From contig NZ_WOBR01000003.1 in NCBI RefSeq assembly GCF_009727955.1, positions 300,615-364,614 on the forward strand: DNA of 64,000 nt, given 5' to 3'. The DNA comes from Aliivibrio fischeri (GTDB lineage: Bacteria > Pseudomonadota > Gammaproteobacteria > Enterobacterales > Vibrionaceae). Positions 18,361 to 28,104 of the stretch are shown one piece after another (the stretch's first letter is position 1; every line of letters starts with the position of its first letter). The notes under the pieces were generated by a model. It did not search any database, was not told the origin of the DNA, and saw nothing but the letters and a program-made list of their open reading frames with translations. The position numbers were made by a program, and so were the translations under genes.

Positions 18361-18513
18361 ATGTGCGATTTAAATGACGATTTTGAAGACTTAGAAATCA
18401 AACTAACGAAAGCAGAGATAAAACTATTAGGTTGGGATGACACAGAGTGGCTGATTGAAGCAATGGTGTTTGTTTTCTTCATATGCACAATCATTACTTT
18501 CTATTGTTCCTAA
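18361..18513 (+). CDS. Small single-pass membrane protein (50 aa)
   Basis: An ATG at 18361 with AAGGA about 8 bases upstream opens a 50-codon frame: an acidic N-terminal half (MCDLNDDFEDLEIKL) followed by one hydrophobic helix (AMVFVFFICTIITFYC). Composition and RBS suggest a real small membrane protein; no homologue is recognised. Confidence 0.5.
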   Translation: MCDLNDDFEDLEIKLTKAEIKLLGWDDTEWLIEAMVFVFFICTIITFYCS

Positions 18514-18569
18514 CCATTACTTTATAAATCAGTTTTCCTAGTTAGAAACAATAGAACTTAGAACAATAA

Positions 18570-18821
18570 TTAATGTGTTGTTCGGCTTGGACCGTTACGC
18601 ACTAAATCTTGACCCGTTTGAAACACTTCCTCTGTTACCCAACGAGACAATAAAAGCTGGTGCTTATCATCCAATACGGCAACAAAACGGCGACCATCTT
18701 TATTGCTTGTTGCTAATGCAATACCGGCAACATTTGTTAAGCCAAAACCACCATTTTCAATTGAGATTAAAAACGTTTCTAGATCTTCTAGGTTTGTGAT
18801 GATGTCTGCATCGTTGTTCAT
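18570..18821 (-). CDS. Hypothetical protein (83 aa)
   Basis: Soluble 83-residue product starting MNNDADIITNLEDLETFLIS, with alternating strands and helices (GLTNVAGIALATSNKDGRRFVAVLDD). No domain recognised. It lies alone, on the same strand as and downstream of the dgo operon terminator. Confidence 0.55.
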   Translation of the reverse strand: MNNDADIITNLEDLETFLISIENGGFGLTNVAGIALATSNKDGRRFVAVLDDKHQLLLSRWVTEEVFQTGQDLVRNGPSRTTH

Positions 18822-18963
18822 AATTACATACTCTTACTGGGCTATATTGATTCTTTTTTAATCGTGCATCTAAAACGAGCTATTTTACAAGTTTCGAAAC
18901 AAACGGAATGTTACGGTGTTTAGCCTGCCAAGGCAATCCATTCAAAGAGCTGAAACAAATAAA

Positions 18964-18993
18964 ATAGCCTTTAACTATCTAGATAAAGGCTAT
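18964..18993 (-). terminator. Intrinsic terminator of the dgo operon
   Basis: ATAGCCTTTA (18964-18973) pairs with TAAAGGCTAT (18984-18993); on the minus strand the stem is followed by TTTTATTT. It ends the nine-gene galactonate operon. Confidence 0.8.
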
Positions 18994-18999
18994 GTAACA

Positions 19000-19905
19000 T
19001 TATTTATAACTCAATTTAAATTCACTAAGAAATTGTTCTATCCTTTCTTCATCACGTTCATTTAATTGGTAGTCAGGCTTTCGATTATAATCGGAACTGA
19101 TAATGCCGCGCTTCTGCAAAATCCGCTTCTCAATAGCAATAATATATTCACAATGTCCCATCCACTCAGTAATGTATTCGAACAATGTATTATGTAACTC
19201 TTTCGCTCGACTACGATTTCCACTTATCCAATGTTGGTATATTTGAACATATACCTCAGTAAACGAACATCCCGGCATCACGCCTTTACCACCGATACTC
19301 AACATATCTAGCATGAACAACCCAGCATAACCGTTCATAACAATCGCTTCAGGACAAAGCGATAATAGCTCTTTTGTATATTCAACTGGCGGGTTGCATT
19401 CAATTTTAAATACCGCATGAGGGAACTCTTTTGCTAATGCGGTCATTTCACTCGGTTCGATAGGTAAACCTGTTTCAGCAGGTGCGTATTGCACTAATAC
19501 CGGAACAGTTACAGCACTTAATACCGCTCGAATGTGCTCAATAATTTGCTTATTACTCGGTTTTAAAAAGAATGGGGGCAATAACATCAGAGAGTCTACC
19601 CCTTTGTTCTGATATTCTCTTGCCGCTTTTACAGCGAGCTCTGTAGAGTGTTCGGTTACAGAAATACAGCTATAGATATCACTGTCTTTTAAACTACCAA
19701 TAAACTCTGTTGCTAATATTTGTTTCTCATTTTGACCTAATTTATAAAATTCACTCGCAATACCAAAAAGAGTGAGTCCATGGCATTGTGTCTGTTTTAA
19801 ATGGTCCAATAATTTAATAAAACTAATAAAATCCACTTCACCATTACTTAAAAATGGCATAGCAATAATAGGATTTACCCCATAGATGTCTTTTGCATTT
19901 ATCAT
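19000..19905 (-). CDS. Dihydrodipicolinate synthase/N-acetylneuraminate lyase family protein
   Basis: 301 residues of the class I aldolase DapA/NanA superfamily. The Schiff-base Lys is in [10 protein letters not shown] (residue ~160), the active-site Tyr in VQYAPAETG, and the N-terminal [14 protein letters not shown] aligns with the substrate carboxylate loop (here G-I-A-S-E rather than G-T-T-G-E). Members outside lysine synthesis include 2-keto-3-deoxy-sugar-acid aldolases and dehydratases. It is the last gene of the dgo operon, its ATG overlapping the stop of the IlvD/EDD gene (ATGA), so it probably acts on the 2-keto-3-deoxy acid made by that dehydratase. Exact substrate not assignable. 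Confidence 0.85.
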   Translation of the reverse strand: MINAKDIYGVNPIIAMPFLSNGEVDFISFIKLLDHLKQTQCHGLTLFGIASEFYKLGQNEKQILATEFIGSLKDSDIYSCISVTEHSTELAVKAAREYQNKGVDSLMLLPPFFLKPSNKQIIEHIRAVLSAVTVPVLVQYAPAETGLPIEPSEMTALAKEFPHAVFKIECNPPVEYTKELLSLCPEAIVMNGYAGLFMLDMLSIGGKGVMPGCSFTEVYVQIYQHWISGNRSRAKELHNTLFEYITEWMGHCEYIIAIEKRILQKRGIISSDYNRKPDYQLNERDEERIEQFLSEFKLSYK

Positions 19906-21593
19906 CGTAAAATAGCTCCTGTGGCAGAAGTTCCTACTCGTTCACGATATAAGTCCATAAAACCGCTTGGTGTTTGTTTATTGATTGGAGCCCAATATTG
20001 TCTGCGTCTATCAAGTTCTTCTTCAGATACCTCTAAGGTAAGCTCTCGATTATCCAAATCAAACGTAACTGTATCGCCATCTTCAACCAAACCGATAATG
20101 CCACCCTCTTCGGCCTCGGGCGAGATATGACCAACAAATAATCCTCTATTCGAGCCAGAGAAACGGCCATCAGTAATCAGAGCGCATTCATTGGCTAGTC
20201 CCATACCTTCTAACAATTTCATTGGCTTATACATCTCAGGTAAGCCTGGACCACCTTTTACGCCTTCATATCGAATAACTAATACTGAACCTTTTTGAAT
20301 CTTTTTATCCATAATGGCTTCGATGGCACTTATCTCAGAATCAAAGACCACGGCTTTTCCTTTAAAAGTAAACATATCTGCAGGAACAGCAGCAGGCTTA
20401 ATCACGGCACCTAAAGGAGATAAGTTCCCTTTTAAAACACCAACACCAGCTTCTTTTAAAAATGGAGATGACAAAGGTTTAATAATTTCACGACGAGTTG
20501 TTTCTGTAATTTGAGAAAGAGATTCCGCCTTTGTTCCTACAACTGTCATCGCATCTAAGTGAAGCAGAGAAGCTATTTCTTTTTCTACCGCAGCCATTCC
20601 TCCCGCTTCATGAAAATCAATCATGTCGTATTCAGATGCTGGATAAATAGAGGCAACTAATGGAATGGTTTTGCTTAATTTATCAAACTCATCTAATGCG
20701 AGTTCACCTAATCCAGCTTCATAATGAAGTGCTTGTAGATGTAAAATGGCATTAGTCGACCCACCCGTTGCTAATAAACAGCAAATGGCATTATGAATTG
20801 ATTTTTTGTTGATGATTTGACGAGCATTAACTCCATCGTATGCCATATCAACAATACGTTTACCACTTAAATAACCGACATTGAGTCGTTCTGTTGCGAT
20901 TGCAGGGATTGTTGAGGTTTGTGGTAATGTCATCCCTAAGCTTTCAGCCAAACATGACATTGTATTAGCCGTTCCATACATGGTGCATGATCCGACGGTA
21001 GGTTCTGCAATATCCTCGATATGACGAAATTCTTCTTCATCAATCTGACCCTGCTCTTTCCATCCAATAGCTTCAGTGACAATATTTCCATCCCAATGCT
21101 TACCTTTATATTCTGCAGGATACATTGGTCCACCATTAACCATAATTGCTGGTATATCTAAACGTGCAGCAGCCATCAACATTGCTGGAACGATTTTATC
21201 ACATGAACCAAGAAGTACCATTGCATCAAAATTATGAGCTCTTACCATCACTTCAATTGATGCGGTAATCACCTCACGAGCAGCTAAAATGTAGCGCATT
21301 CCTATATGACCTTCAGCAATACCATCACATGGAGCAATAGTGCCAAAAGTCATGGCTGTTCCACCGGCCTCTTCAATTCCTTTAATAACTTCTGCACCAA
21401 CCTTATCTAAATTAGCGTGACCTGCCGTGGCATTGGTATAACTGTTTACAACGGCAATGATGGGTTTACGCAACCCTTCATCTGAATGCCCCATTGATTT
21501 ATATAAGGCGCGTTTTAGTGCACCATTATCTTCTTTCAAAATATCATTAAAATGCGGTGTGCCACATTGATTACAAGAATTACAATTACTCAT
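19902..21593 (-). CDS. IlvD/Edd-family dehydratase, probable sugar-acid dehydratase
   Basis: 563 residues from the ATG at 21593 (GGAG about 8 bases upstream), two bases after the dgoD stop. Iron-sulfur ligands are recognisable in [20 protein letters not shown] and [12 protein letters not shown], and the C-terminus has the family ITDGRFSG segment. The family converts aldonic or dihydroxy acids to 2-keto-3-deoxy acids (D-xylonate, L-arabonate, gluconate, 2,3-dihydroxy-isovalerate). In an operon with dgoD it is more likely a second aldonate dehydratase than IlvD. An unusual cysteine cluster CNSCNQCG sits at residues 4-11. Substrate unknown. Confidence 0.85.
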   Translation of the reverse strand: MSNCNSCNQCGTPHFNDILKEDNGALKRALYKSMGHSDEGLRKPIIAVVNSYTNATAGHANLDKVGAEVIKGIEEAGGTAMTFGTIAPCDGIAEGHIGMRYILAAREVITASIEVMVRAHNFDAMVLLGSCDKIVPAMLMAAARLDIPAIMVNGGPMYPAEYKGKHWDGNIVTEAIGWKEQGQIDEEEFRHIEDIAEPTVGSCTMYGTANTMSCLAESLGMTLPQTSTIPAIATERLNVGYLSGKRIVDMAYDGVNARQIINKKSIHNAICCLLATGGSTNAILHLQALHYEAGLGELALDEFDKLSKTIPLVASIYPASEYDMIDFHEAGGMAAVEKEIASLLHLDAMTVVGTKAESLSQITETTRREIIKPLSSPFLKEAGVGVLKGNLSPLGAVIKPAAVPADMFTFKGKAVVFDSEISAIEAIMDKKIQKGSVLVIRYEGVKGGPGLPEMYKPMKLLEGMGLANECALITDGRFSGSNRGLFVGHISPEAEEGGIIGLVEDGDTVTFDLDNRELTLEVSEEELDRRRQYWAPINKQTPSGFMDLYRERVGTSATGAILR

Positions 21594-21595
21594 GA

Positions 21596-22744
21596 TTACC
21601 ACTCCGCAAATGAACCGTCTTTATTTGTCCAATGAGGGTTACGCCAGCGTGGATTAATCTTGCCCTGCTCTCGCATAAATGCTTCGTTAATCTCAACACC
21701 TAAACCATCCCCTTCTAAATTTAAGCAATAGCCCTCTTCAAAAGAAAAAGCGTCTTTATTATCAATATAATCAAGAACATCATTACCTTTGTTATAATGA
21801 ATCCCAATACTCTGTTCCTGAATAATCGCATTTTGAGAACACGTATCTACATGAACAGATGAAGCCAGCGCAACAGGCCCTAGAGGGCAATGAGGAGCAA
21901 GAGCAACATCATAAGTTTCTGCCATACTCGCAATTTTTTTCATCTCAGTAATACCACCGCAATGGCATACATCAGGCTGAATAATATCAATACCACCACG
22001 CTCAAGAAGTGTTTTAAAATCCCAACGTGAGTGCAAACGTTCACCCGTTGCAATTGGGATTGCTCCATACTGTGCTATTTCATGAATCGCATCTAAATGT
22101 TCAGGCAAAACAATCTCTTCCACAAACATTGGGTGCATTGGCTCAAGTTCCCGCATAAGAATTTTTGCCATCGCTTTATGCACTCGTCCATGAAAATCAA
22201 TGCCAATTCCCATATCAGATCCAACCGCATCTCGAATAGATTGCACTCGAGTTAACAGAGCATCTATTTTGCTGTAATCATCAATATAATTAAGCTCTTC
22301 TGTGGCATTCATTTTTATCGCAGTAAATCCCTCATCTTGCTTTTCTTTAGCCATTCGCACCACATCGTCTGGACGATCTCCCCCAATCCATGAATAAGTA
22401 CGAATTTTATCTCGACACTTTCCACCAAGGAGTTGATAAGCAGGAACACCCAATGCCTTTCCTTTTATGTCCCATAAAGCCTGATCAATACCAGCTAATG
22501 CACTCATGAATACAGGGCCACCACGATAAAATGACGAACGGTGAAGATAGTTCCAATGTAATTCAATATCCCTAGGATCTTTCCCTATTAGGTACTCCAT
22601 CATTTCATCAACACAAGTATGTACTGTGTGCGTTCGTCCTTCTAAGCTTGGTTCACCCCATCCGACAATGCCTTCATCAGTGACTATTTTGATAAAGCCC
22701 CAACGAGGTGGAACAATGAATGTTTCATAACTTACAATTTTCAT
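21596..22744 (-). CDS. dgoD: D-galactonate dehydratase
   Basis: 382 residues, the same length as the E. coli enzyme. It belongs to the enolase superfamily, mandelate racemase group: N-terminal capping domain ([20 protein letters not shown]) and barrel with [10 protein letters not shown] (metal Asp), FVEEIVLPE (metal Glu), ATGERLHSR (metal Glu), then [10 protein letters not shown] and APHCPLGP (catalytic His). It dehydrates D-galactonate to 2-dehydro-3-deoxy-D-galactonate, the substrate of DgoK. It lies 11 bases downstream of the TRAP large permease gene within the dgo operon. Confidence 0.93.
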   Translation of the reverse strand: MKIVSYETFIVPPRWGFIKIVTDEGIVGWGEPSLEGRTHTVHTCVDEMMEYLIGKDPRDIELHWNYLHRSSFYRGGPVFMSALAGIDQALWDIKGKALGVPAYQLLGGKCRDKIRTYSWIGGDRPDDVVRMAKEKQDEGFTAIKMNATEELNYIDDYSKIDALLTRVQSIRDAVGSDMGIGIDFHGRVHKAMAKILMRELEPMHPMFVEEIVLPEHLDAIHEIAQYGAIPIATGERLHSRWDFKTLLERGGIDIIQPDVCHCGGITEMKKIASMAETYDVALAPHCPLGPVALASSVHVDTCSQNAIIQEQSIGIHYNKGNDVLDYIDNKDAFSFEEGYCLNLEGDGLGVEINEAFMREQGKINPRWRNPHWTNKDGSFAEW

Positions 22745-22755
22745 ATCATCACCAA

Positions 22756-24036
22756 TTAACCAAACAGATTAGGTAGAAACGTAATAACTTCAGGAAGTAA
22801 AACGAGGGAGAATTGAACCAATAACATACTTAATAAGAATGGTACGATTGCTCGACTTAACTGAACCATTGATGATCCTGTTATGCCTTTTGCCACAAAG
22901 AGATTAACCCCAACAGGCGGAGTAATAAGCCCTAATTCAGTACCAACAATTAAAATGATACCGAAATGATATGGACTCACTCCAAGTTGAACCAAGATAG
23001 GTAAAAATAGTGGGGTATAAATAAGTATTTGAGCAGCTGTTTCGATAAATAGGCCAGTAAACATAATAAGCACAACAAAAATCATTAAGATAAGTGTCGC
23101 GTTATTAGTGTATGACAGAATAAGCTCGCCTATCATTTGTGGTATTTGGCTGATCGTTAAATAACGAGCAAATGCCGTGGCAAAGCCTAATATGATGATT
23201 ACACAACCCGTCGTCAGTGCAGCTTTAACGATCACTGGGCGTAAATCACTAAATTTCATTTCCTTATGAACGAACAAACTAATAATTAAGGTATAAATCA
23301 CCGTAATACAAGCGGCTTCTGTTGCGGTAAAAATACCTGAATAGATACCACCAAGAATAATAATAGGTGTTAGTAGTGCCCACTTTGCTTCTTTTAATGT
23401 GGTCTTCACTTGCTGTAAGCTAAAGTCTTCATCCTGCCCTTTATACCCACGACGTTTAGAGATCCAATACACAACCAAGATAAGTCCAGTACCTATCATC
23501 GCACCAGGAATAAACCCAGCCAAAAACATATCACCAATCGATATTTCAGCTGTAACCGCATAAATAATCATTGGAATTGACGGTGGGATAAGAATACCAA
23601 GCGAGCCTGCGGATGCAGTTAATGCACCTGCAAAATGACGGTTATAACCTTTTTCTATCATCGATGGCACCATCATAGAACCAATGGCAGCAACCGTTGC
23701 AGGAGATGAACCAGAAATAGCGGCAAAAAACATACACGCCACAACAGTAACAATACCTAAGCCGCCAGCAGTACGCCCAACAAGACTTGAAGCAAAGTTA
23801 ACAATGCGACGAGATAATCCGCCCGTTTCCATAACAAAACCGGCCATAATAAACATAGGTATTGCAAGATAGGTAAACGAATCTAATGCTGAAAATGAAA
23901 GTTGAGCGATAAATGAAACAGGGATATCACTTAAAAATAGAGCAAAAGCCGTTGTCATACCAATACTAATGGCAATAGGCATACCAACAAAAAGTAAGAC
24001 CACAAAAGCCAACATCGCGATTCCGAAAGTAGCCAT
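22756..24036 (-). CDS. TRAP transporter large permease (DctM family)
   Basis: 426 residues and about 12 hydrophobic segments of the DctM ion-transporter type (MPIAISIGMTTAFALFLSD, GSLGILIPPSIPMIIYA, LITPPVGVNLFVAKGI). It forms the channel of a tripartite ATP-independent periplasmic transporter with the small permease (stop/start overlap at 24036) and the binding protein. Located between dgoQ-type and dgoD genes, so galactonate or a related aldonate is the likely substrate. Confidence 0.93.
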   Translation of the reverse strand: MATFGIAMLAFVVLLFVGMPIAISIGMTTAFALFLSDIPVSFIAQLSFSALDSFTYLAIPMFIMAGFVMETGGLSRRIVNFASSLVGRTAGGLGIVTVVACMFFAAISGSSPATVAAIGSMMVPSMIEKGYNRHFAGALTASAGSLGILIPPSIPMIIYAVTAEISIGDMFLAGFIPGAMIGTGLILVVYWISKRRGYKGQDEDFSLQQVKTTLKEAKWALLTPIIILGGIYSGIFTATEAACITVIYTLIISLFVHKEMKFSDLRPVIVKAALTTGCVIIILGFATAFARYLTISQIPQMIGELILSYTNNATLILMIFVVLIMFTGLFIETAAQILIYTPLFLPILVQLGVSPYHFGIILIVGTELGLITPPVGVNLFVAKGITGSSMVQLSRAIVPFLLSMLLVQFSLVLLPEVITFLPNLFG

Positions 24037-24542
24037 TAGTCACACCCCACTGATATATTTGGTTCATCTAATTTATTCGTTAATCGTAAATAAGCACGCT
24101 GAATTAAGCGCAGTGATATTAAATAAAATGAAAAAGGAACAACGGCGTATACCCAGCCAGAACTCCAACCAAGAGCAGGCGTTGTTTGCTCAACATCAAG
24201 AGTTTCAATGGTAATTTCAATACCGTAATAACCGATATAAATCATAAAGATTGCAAAAGATAGATCGATAATAGTGTCTAAAATTCGCTTGTTTGCTCCT
24301 TTGATATAATTATCAATCACCTCAACACGAACATGTGCACCTCGAATAACCGCTAAACTTGCCGAAATATAAACAAGTGCAATAAAAACATATCGAGATA
24401 ATTCTTCTGTCCACGACAACGAAAAGTTAAAAACAAAACGAAATAATATTTGCAAAAAACAGAGAATAATAAGAGAAGAGAACAGTAATATACTGACGTA
24501 TTCTTCAATATTATTCATAAAATAATTAATTTTATTTTTCAT
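24036..24542 (-). CDS. TRAP transporter small permease (DctQ family)
   Basis: 168 residues with four hydrophobic segments and the DctQ signature LSWTEELSRYVFIALVYIS followed by RGAHVRVEVI. It stabilises the interaction of the large permease with the binding protein. It overlaps the large permease gene by one base and follows the binding-protein gene by 57 bases. Confidence 0.92.
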   Translation of the reverse strand: MKNKINYFMNNIEEYVSILLFSSLIILCFLQILFRFVFNFSLSWTEELSRYVFIALVYISASLAVIRGAHVRVEVIDNYIKGANKRILDTIIDLSFAIFMIYIGYYGIEITIETLDVEQTTPALGWSSGWVYAVVPFSFYLISLRLIQRAYLRLTNKLDEPNISVGCD

Positions 24543-24599
24543 AATACAAACCTAAAACAGTCAGAGCTCCTATATAAAAAAGGAGCTCTATTTCCATGT

Positions 24600-25592
24600 T
24601 TATTGAAGGGAATCCACAGTTGCTGTTAGCTCACGATATAATTCAGGATTAATATCATCGGCAAACTGCTGAACAACAGGCGCTACGATTTCACGCATTT
24701 TTGCTTTTTCTTCTGGGGAGATCTCAGTGTAAACCAGCCCTGCATCAATCATACTTTGTAATGATTGCTTATCTTGTTCACGTACTGAAGTTCGCATATG
24801 ATCTATAGCGACTTTCGCTGCATCATTTAATGCCGTTTGTTCTTCTTCAGATAAACCATTGTAGAATCGCTTACCGACAACAAACACAACCCAACTATAA
24901 ACATGACCAGTATTCGATACGTATTTTTGTACTTCATACAAACGCTGTGAATAGATATTGGTATATGGATTTTCTTGGCCATCTACCACTCCTTGTTGAA
25001 GTGATGAAAATAGCTCAGAAAAAGCCATTGGCGTTGGGTTTGCACCTAAAGCACGGAATGAATCTAAGTGTGCTTTGTTCTGCATGGTTCTTAATTTTAG
25101 CCCATCAAAATCTTTTGCCGTAGCAATAGGACGAGTGTTATTCGTTACATGTCGAAAACCAAAGTTCCCATACCCTAAACCAACATAACCAGCTCTTTCT
25201 AATTTAGAAGCTAATTTCTGTCCCCATTCACCATCAACAACTTGATTAGCAATATCTTCTGTAGGAAAAATAAAAGGCAAAGATAAAATATTAAAATCCT
25301 TGACGATATTTGCTAGTACAGCTGGAGATGGAAGGTTCATTTGTACAATATTTTGCTTAATAGCTTCGAGAGCTTCTTGGTCATTTCCTAACTGATTATT
25401 AGCAAAAACCTTCACATCGATACTATTATTTGTTGCTTGTTCAACGTGCTCTTCAAATTTCTTCATTGCAGCGTATTCGAAGTGTGATTCAGGAACCCCA
25501 ATCCCGATTCTCATTGTTTTAGCAGCATTTGCATAGGATGAAACAGCAATCATCGACACAGCACATAGCGTAAAAAGTTTGTTCAGTTTCAT
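24600..25592 (-). CDS. TRAP transporter substrate-binding protein (DctP family)
   Basis: 330 residues with signal peptide (cleavage near SYANA-AKTMR). DctP features: VFANNQLGNDQEALEAIKQ, FDGLKLRTMQNKAH with the carboxylate-binding Arg, and SSLQQGVVDGQENPYTNI. It captures the substrate in the periplasm. The ligand is inferred to be D-galactonate or a related sugar acid from operon context. A 32-base gap separates it from the aldolase gene upstream. Confidence 0.93.
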   Translation of the reverse strand: MKLNKLFTLCAVSMIAVSSYANAAKTMRIGIGVPESHFEYAAMKKFEEHVEQATNNSIDVKVFANNQLGNDQEALEAIKQNIVQMNLPSPAVLANIVKDFNILSLPFIFPTEDIANQVVDGEWGQKLASKLERAGYVGLGYGNFGFRHVTNNTRPIATAKDFDGLKLRTMQNKAHLDSFRALGANPTPMAFSELFSSLQQGVVDGQENPYTNIYSQRLYEVQKYVSNTGHVYSWVVFVVGKRFYNGLSEEEQTALNDAAKVAIDHMRTSVREQDKQSLQSMIDAGLVYTEISPEEKAKMREIVAPVVQQFADDINPELYRELTATVDSLQ

Positions 25593-25624
25593 AATTTATT
25601 CCTTTGTAGGGAGAGTAAATTGTT

Positions 25625-26266
25625 TTATTTTTGTGTGCCTAACCAAGCTTTTTTATAGGCATGACTACGGCTTTTTAGCTCTTCTAGTGACATACCTTTT
25701 TGATATAATCCAGACCCAAGACCAAATCCATCAGCCCCAACATCTAAATACTCTTGCATACTTTCTTTATTTGCAGCCACACCACCAACAGGAAGGCAAA
25801 CCGTTCCTTCTGGCAGCACTGACTTCATTGCTTTTATTCCTTTTGCTCCAATCACTTCAGCAGGAAAAAACTTCAATGCAGAAGCACCACAAGATAATGC
25901 AGTAAATGCTTCTGTTGTTGTTTGAACCCCTGGCATAACAATACAACCCCGCTTAGATGCAATACTAATTACATCTGGATTCATATTTGGTGTGACAATT
26001 AATTTTGCTCCAGTCTCTAATACGTCAATCAATTTTTGTTGATCGGTTACTGTACCAGCTCCTACGATAGCTTCATCACCATATTCATCCACAAGTAACT
26101 TAATACTCATTAATGCGTCAGGACTATTAAGAGGAACTTCAATAAACCGATATCCCTCTTCAATCAGTATCTTGGCTGCAGGTAAAATTTCACTTGGCAA
26201 AATACCGCGTAAAATAGCGACAAGAGGTAATGATTGAAAAAATGGATTTGCTTTTAAGTTAGCCAT
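25625..26266 (-). CDS. dgoA: 2-dehydro-3-deoxy-6-phosphogalactonate aldolase
   Basis: 213 residues of the KDPG/KDPGal aldolase family: LVAILRGILPSE with the catalytic Glu, AIVGAGTVTD, and SALKFFPAE with the Schiff-base Lys. It splits 2-dehydro-3-deoxy-6-phosphogalactonate to pyruvate and glyceraldehyde 3-phosphate. Eda is a paralogous alternative, but position between dgoK and dgoD in the same operon supports DgoA. The start overlaps the end of dgoK by 8 bases. In E. coli, dgoA is also directly after dgoK. Confidence 0.92.
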   Translation of the reverse strand: MANLKANPFFQSLPLVAILRGILPSEILPAAKILIEEGYRFIEVPLNSPDALMSIKLLVDEYGDEAIVGAGTVTDQQKLIDVLETGAKLIVTPNMNPDVISIASKRGCIVMPGVQTTTEAFTALSCGASALKFFPAEVIGAKGIKAMKSVLPEGTVCLPVGGVAANKESMQEYLDVGADGFGLGSGLYQKGMSLEELKSRSHAYKKAWLGTQK

Positions 26267-27164
26267 TACTCTTATTTTCTCCTTTAAATGATTGATATAA
26301 ATGATTCATACCAGCCAAAAAGCACTCATCTCCACTGACTTGTTGAGCATCAAAACCAAGATGGTTCAGTGCTTGAACATAACGCTCAGTCAATAAAGAG
26401 TTACCAACAACAAAACACGGTTCTGTTATCGATAATTGACTTAATTCATGGCCAATTAATAAACCGGATAAATAGGATTCAATATTGTTTTCATCAATTT
26501 GATCGAATAAGCGTCTTGTTCGAACACTGAATAAGATTTGATTTAGCGGATGTTGACGTCCTAAACAAACGCCATCTAAAAAGACATGTTGAGAATTATT
26601 TTGAATAGGTAAGTCTTTACCTAAAATGGAATGGTGCTTTAAAAGAGAGAACAGCTCTCCTGTCATCACGGTAGAAAAACGCTCTAACAGACCATTTTTC
26701 CAGTAAACATGTTTACTATGAGTACCAGGTAGAATAGAAAAGAATGTCGACTTATTAATAATATCTGACAAACCAATCAACTGTACCTCTTCTCCTCTCA
26801 TGACATCAGGCATTCCTACCGAATTATGAGAACAACTCACACCAGCAATAATGTTAGCCTGCCCATTAAAAACAGTAACCGTATTTCCTATAAACTCAGA
26901 AATACTTGCTGGCGTTTTGATGTATTGTGCTTCTTTCCAACCTTGTTTTGAGCCAACCATGCCAGCCATCAAAATCGGAAGAGTTGGACAAGCCGTTAAC
27001 CAATGACCAATTAACCCTTCAAGAGTGTCAGGAAAGTCACCTTTCTTAACACTCAATAATCCTTTTGATTCTTCTACACGTGAAAGACATTCCCCTTGCC
27101 CATTCATTAAAAATGCACGGAAATTGGTTGTCCCCCAATCTATCGCTACCCAATTATTTTCCAC
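26259..27164 (-). CDS. dgoK: 2-dehydro-3-deoxygalactonokinase
   Basis: 301 residues with the ASKHA-type phosphate-1 motif at the N-terminus (WVAIDWGTTNFRAFLM), and GMVGSKQGWKEA and LPGTHSKHVYW segments diagnostic of DgoK. It phosphorylates 2-dehydro-3-deoxy-D-galactonate. The start is a GTG with a strong GGAGG site four bases upstream. The DgoR-type operator at 27195-27207 lies 31 bases upstream of the start. Confidence 0.93.
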   Translation of the reverse strand: MENNWVAIDWGTTNFRAFLMNGQGECLSRVEESKGLLSVKKGDFPDTLEGLIGHWLTACPTLPILMAGMVGSKQGWKEAQYIKTPASISEFIGNTVTVFNGQANIIAGVSCSHNSVGMPDVMRGEEVQLIGLSDIINKSTFFSILPGTHSKHVYWKNGLLERFSTVMTGELFSLLKHHSILGKDLPIQNNSQHVFLDGVCLGRQHPLNQILFSVRTRRLFDQIDENNIESYLSGLLIGHELSQLSITEPCFVVGNSLLTERYVQALNHLGFDAQQVSGDECFLAGMNHLYQSFKGENKSNG

Positions 27165-27194
27165 CAGACCTCCAAGTCAGACAAACAATAACAA

Positions 27195-27207
27195 CTTGTA
27201 TGACAAG
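27195..27207. promoter_or_regulatory. Predicted DgoR operator before dgoK
   Basis: CTTGTATGACAAG, an inverted repeat CTTGT-ATG-ACAAG of the FadR-subfamily type, in the dgoR-dgoK gap. A closely similar site overlaps the dgoR 5' end. Repression of the dgo operon by DgoR is expected from known E. coli biology. Confidence 0.6.
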
Positions 27208-27257
27208 AATACTAGTGATAAAAAAACAGTGATACCGTGATCACCGTCTAAAATTGA

Positions 27258-27977
27258 TTAATTAATATACTTAATGTATTTATTTGCAACATTGGTAACC
27301 TTATTTATAGCATTAACAACAATCATCTTCATTTCATTACGAGCGATTTCTGGTTCTCTCATACGAACAGCATCCATCACTCTAAAGTGTTCATCCAATG
27401 CAGGCTTACTTAAAGTCAAATCGTTATCACAAGTTTGCTTGAACGAGACTGTCATAGCAGTAGTAAGAGCATCTCCCATTGCGATTAAAAATGGATTATG
27501 TGTTGCTAAAAGTAATGAGTGGTGAAAACGAATATCACCTTTGGTCATCATTTCCTGATCTTTTAACTTCACACCTTTTACCATTAAATCATAAGCTTCC
27601 TCTATAAGAGCAAGATCTTTTCCTGTTGCATTTATTGCTGCAAGAGAGGCTATATTTGGTTCAAAAACTAATCTTGTAGCCATTAAATGACCAATAATTT
27701 CATCATTTACCTGAAATTCTGCAACCCAATTAAGAACATCATTATCCAGCCAATTCCACTCTTCTGGAGAGTTAACCACACTGCCACTTTTCGGTATTAT
27801 GGTTATGATTCCTTTACTTGATAAATTCTGTAATGCCGCTCTTACAGAGGTTCTTGATACATCTAATTCCTTTGCAAGGTAGTTTTCTCCCATTAAAGAG
27901 TCCCCACAAACTAAGTCATTAGTAAAGATTAATTTCACTACATATTGTTGTACTATTTCTGTTTTAGAAAGGCTCAT
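27258..27977 (-). CDS. dgoR: GntR/FadR-family repressor of galactonate metabolism
   Basis: 239 residues. Winged HTH of the GntR family (LAKELDVSRTSVRAALQNLSSKGIITI), then a FCD (FadR C-terminal) domain with its metal-binding His/Asp pattern (DIRFHHSLLLATHNPFL, with the final His in LDEHFRVMDAV). Local alignment to E. coli DgoR (for example W-N-W-L-D-N-D-V-L-N-W against WNYLDTDVLQW) supports the name. The ATG at 27977 matches the E. coli N-terminus; the upstream one at 27986 lies in the operator. It represses the dgo operon until 2-keto-3-deoxygalactonate or galactonate binds. Confidence 0.88.
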   Translation of the reverse strand: MSLSKTEIVQQYVVKLIFTNDLVCGDSLMGENYLAKELDVSRTSVRAALQNLSSKGIITIIPKSGSVVNSPEEWNWLDNDVLNWVAEFQVNDEIIGHLMATRLVFEPNIASLAAINATGKDLALIEEAYDLMVKGVKLKDQEMMTKGDIRFHHSLLLATHNPFLIAMGDALTTAMTVSFKQTCDNDLTLSKPALDEHFRVMDAVRMREPEIARNEMKMIVVNAINKVTNVANKYIKYIN

Positions 27978-27978
27978 T

Positions 27979-27991
27979 CTTATCATACAAG
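27979..27991. promoter_or_regulatory. Predicted DgoR operator at dgoR promoter
   Basis: CTTATCATACAAG, whose reverse complement CTTGTATGATAAG differs from the dgoK operator in one base. It sits directly before the dgoR start, indicating autorepression. Confidence 0.55.
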
Positions 27992-28050
27992 TTAGAAGAC
28001 ATTAAGAACATAATATGCGTAATATTGATGATTGTATAGCCAGATAACAA

Positions 28051-28086
28051 AAAACCGCCTTTATTCAAAATAATAAAGGCGGTTTT
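28051..28086. terminator. Terminator of rsgA (near dgoR promoter)
   Basis: AAAACCGCCTTTATT (28051-28065) pairs with AATAAAGGCGGTTTT (28072-28086), a perfect 15-bp stem that can act in both directions. It ends rsgA. Confidence 0.9.
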
Positions 28087-28104
28087 ATAAGTTATCTTTG
28101 TATA

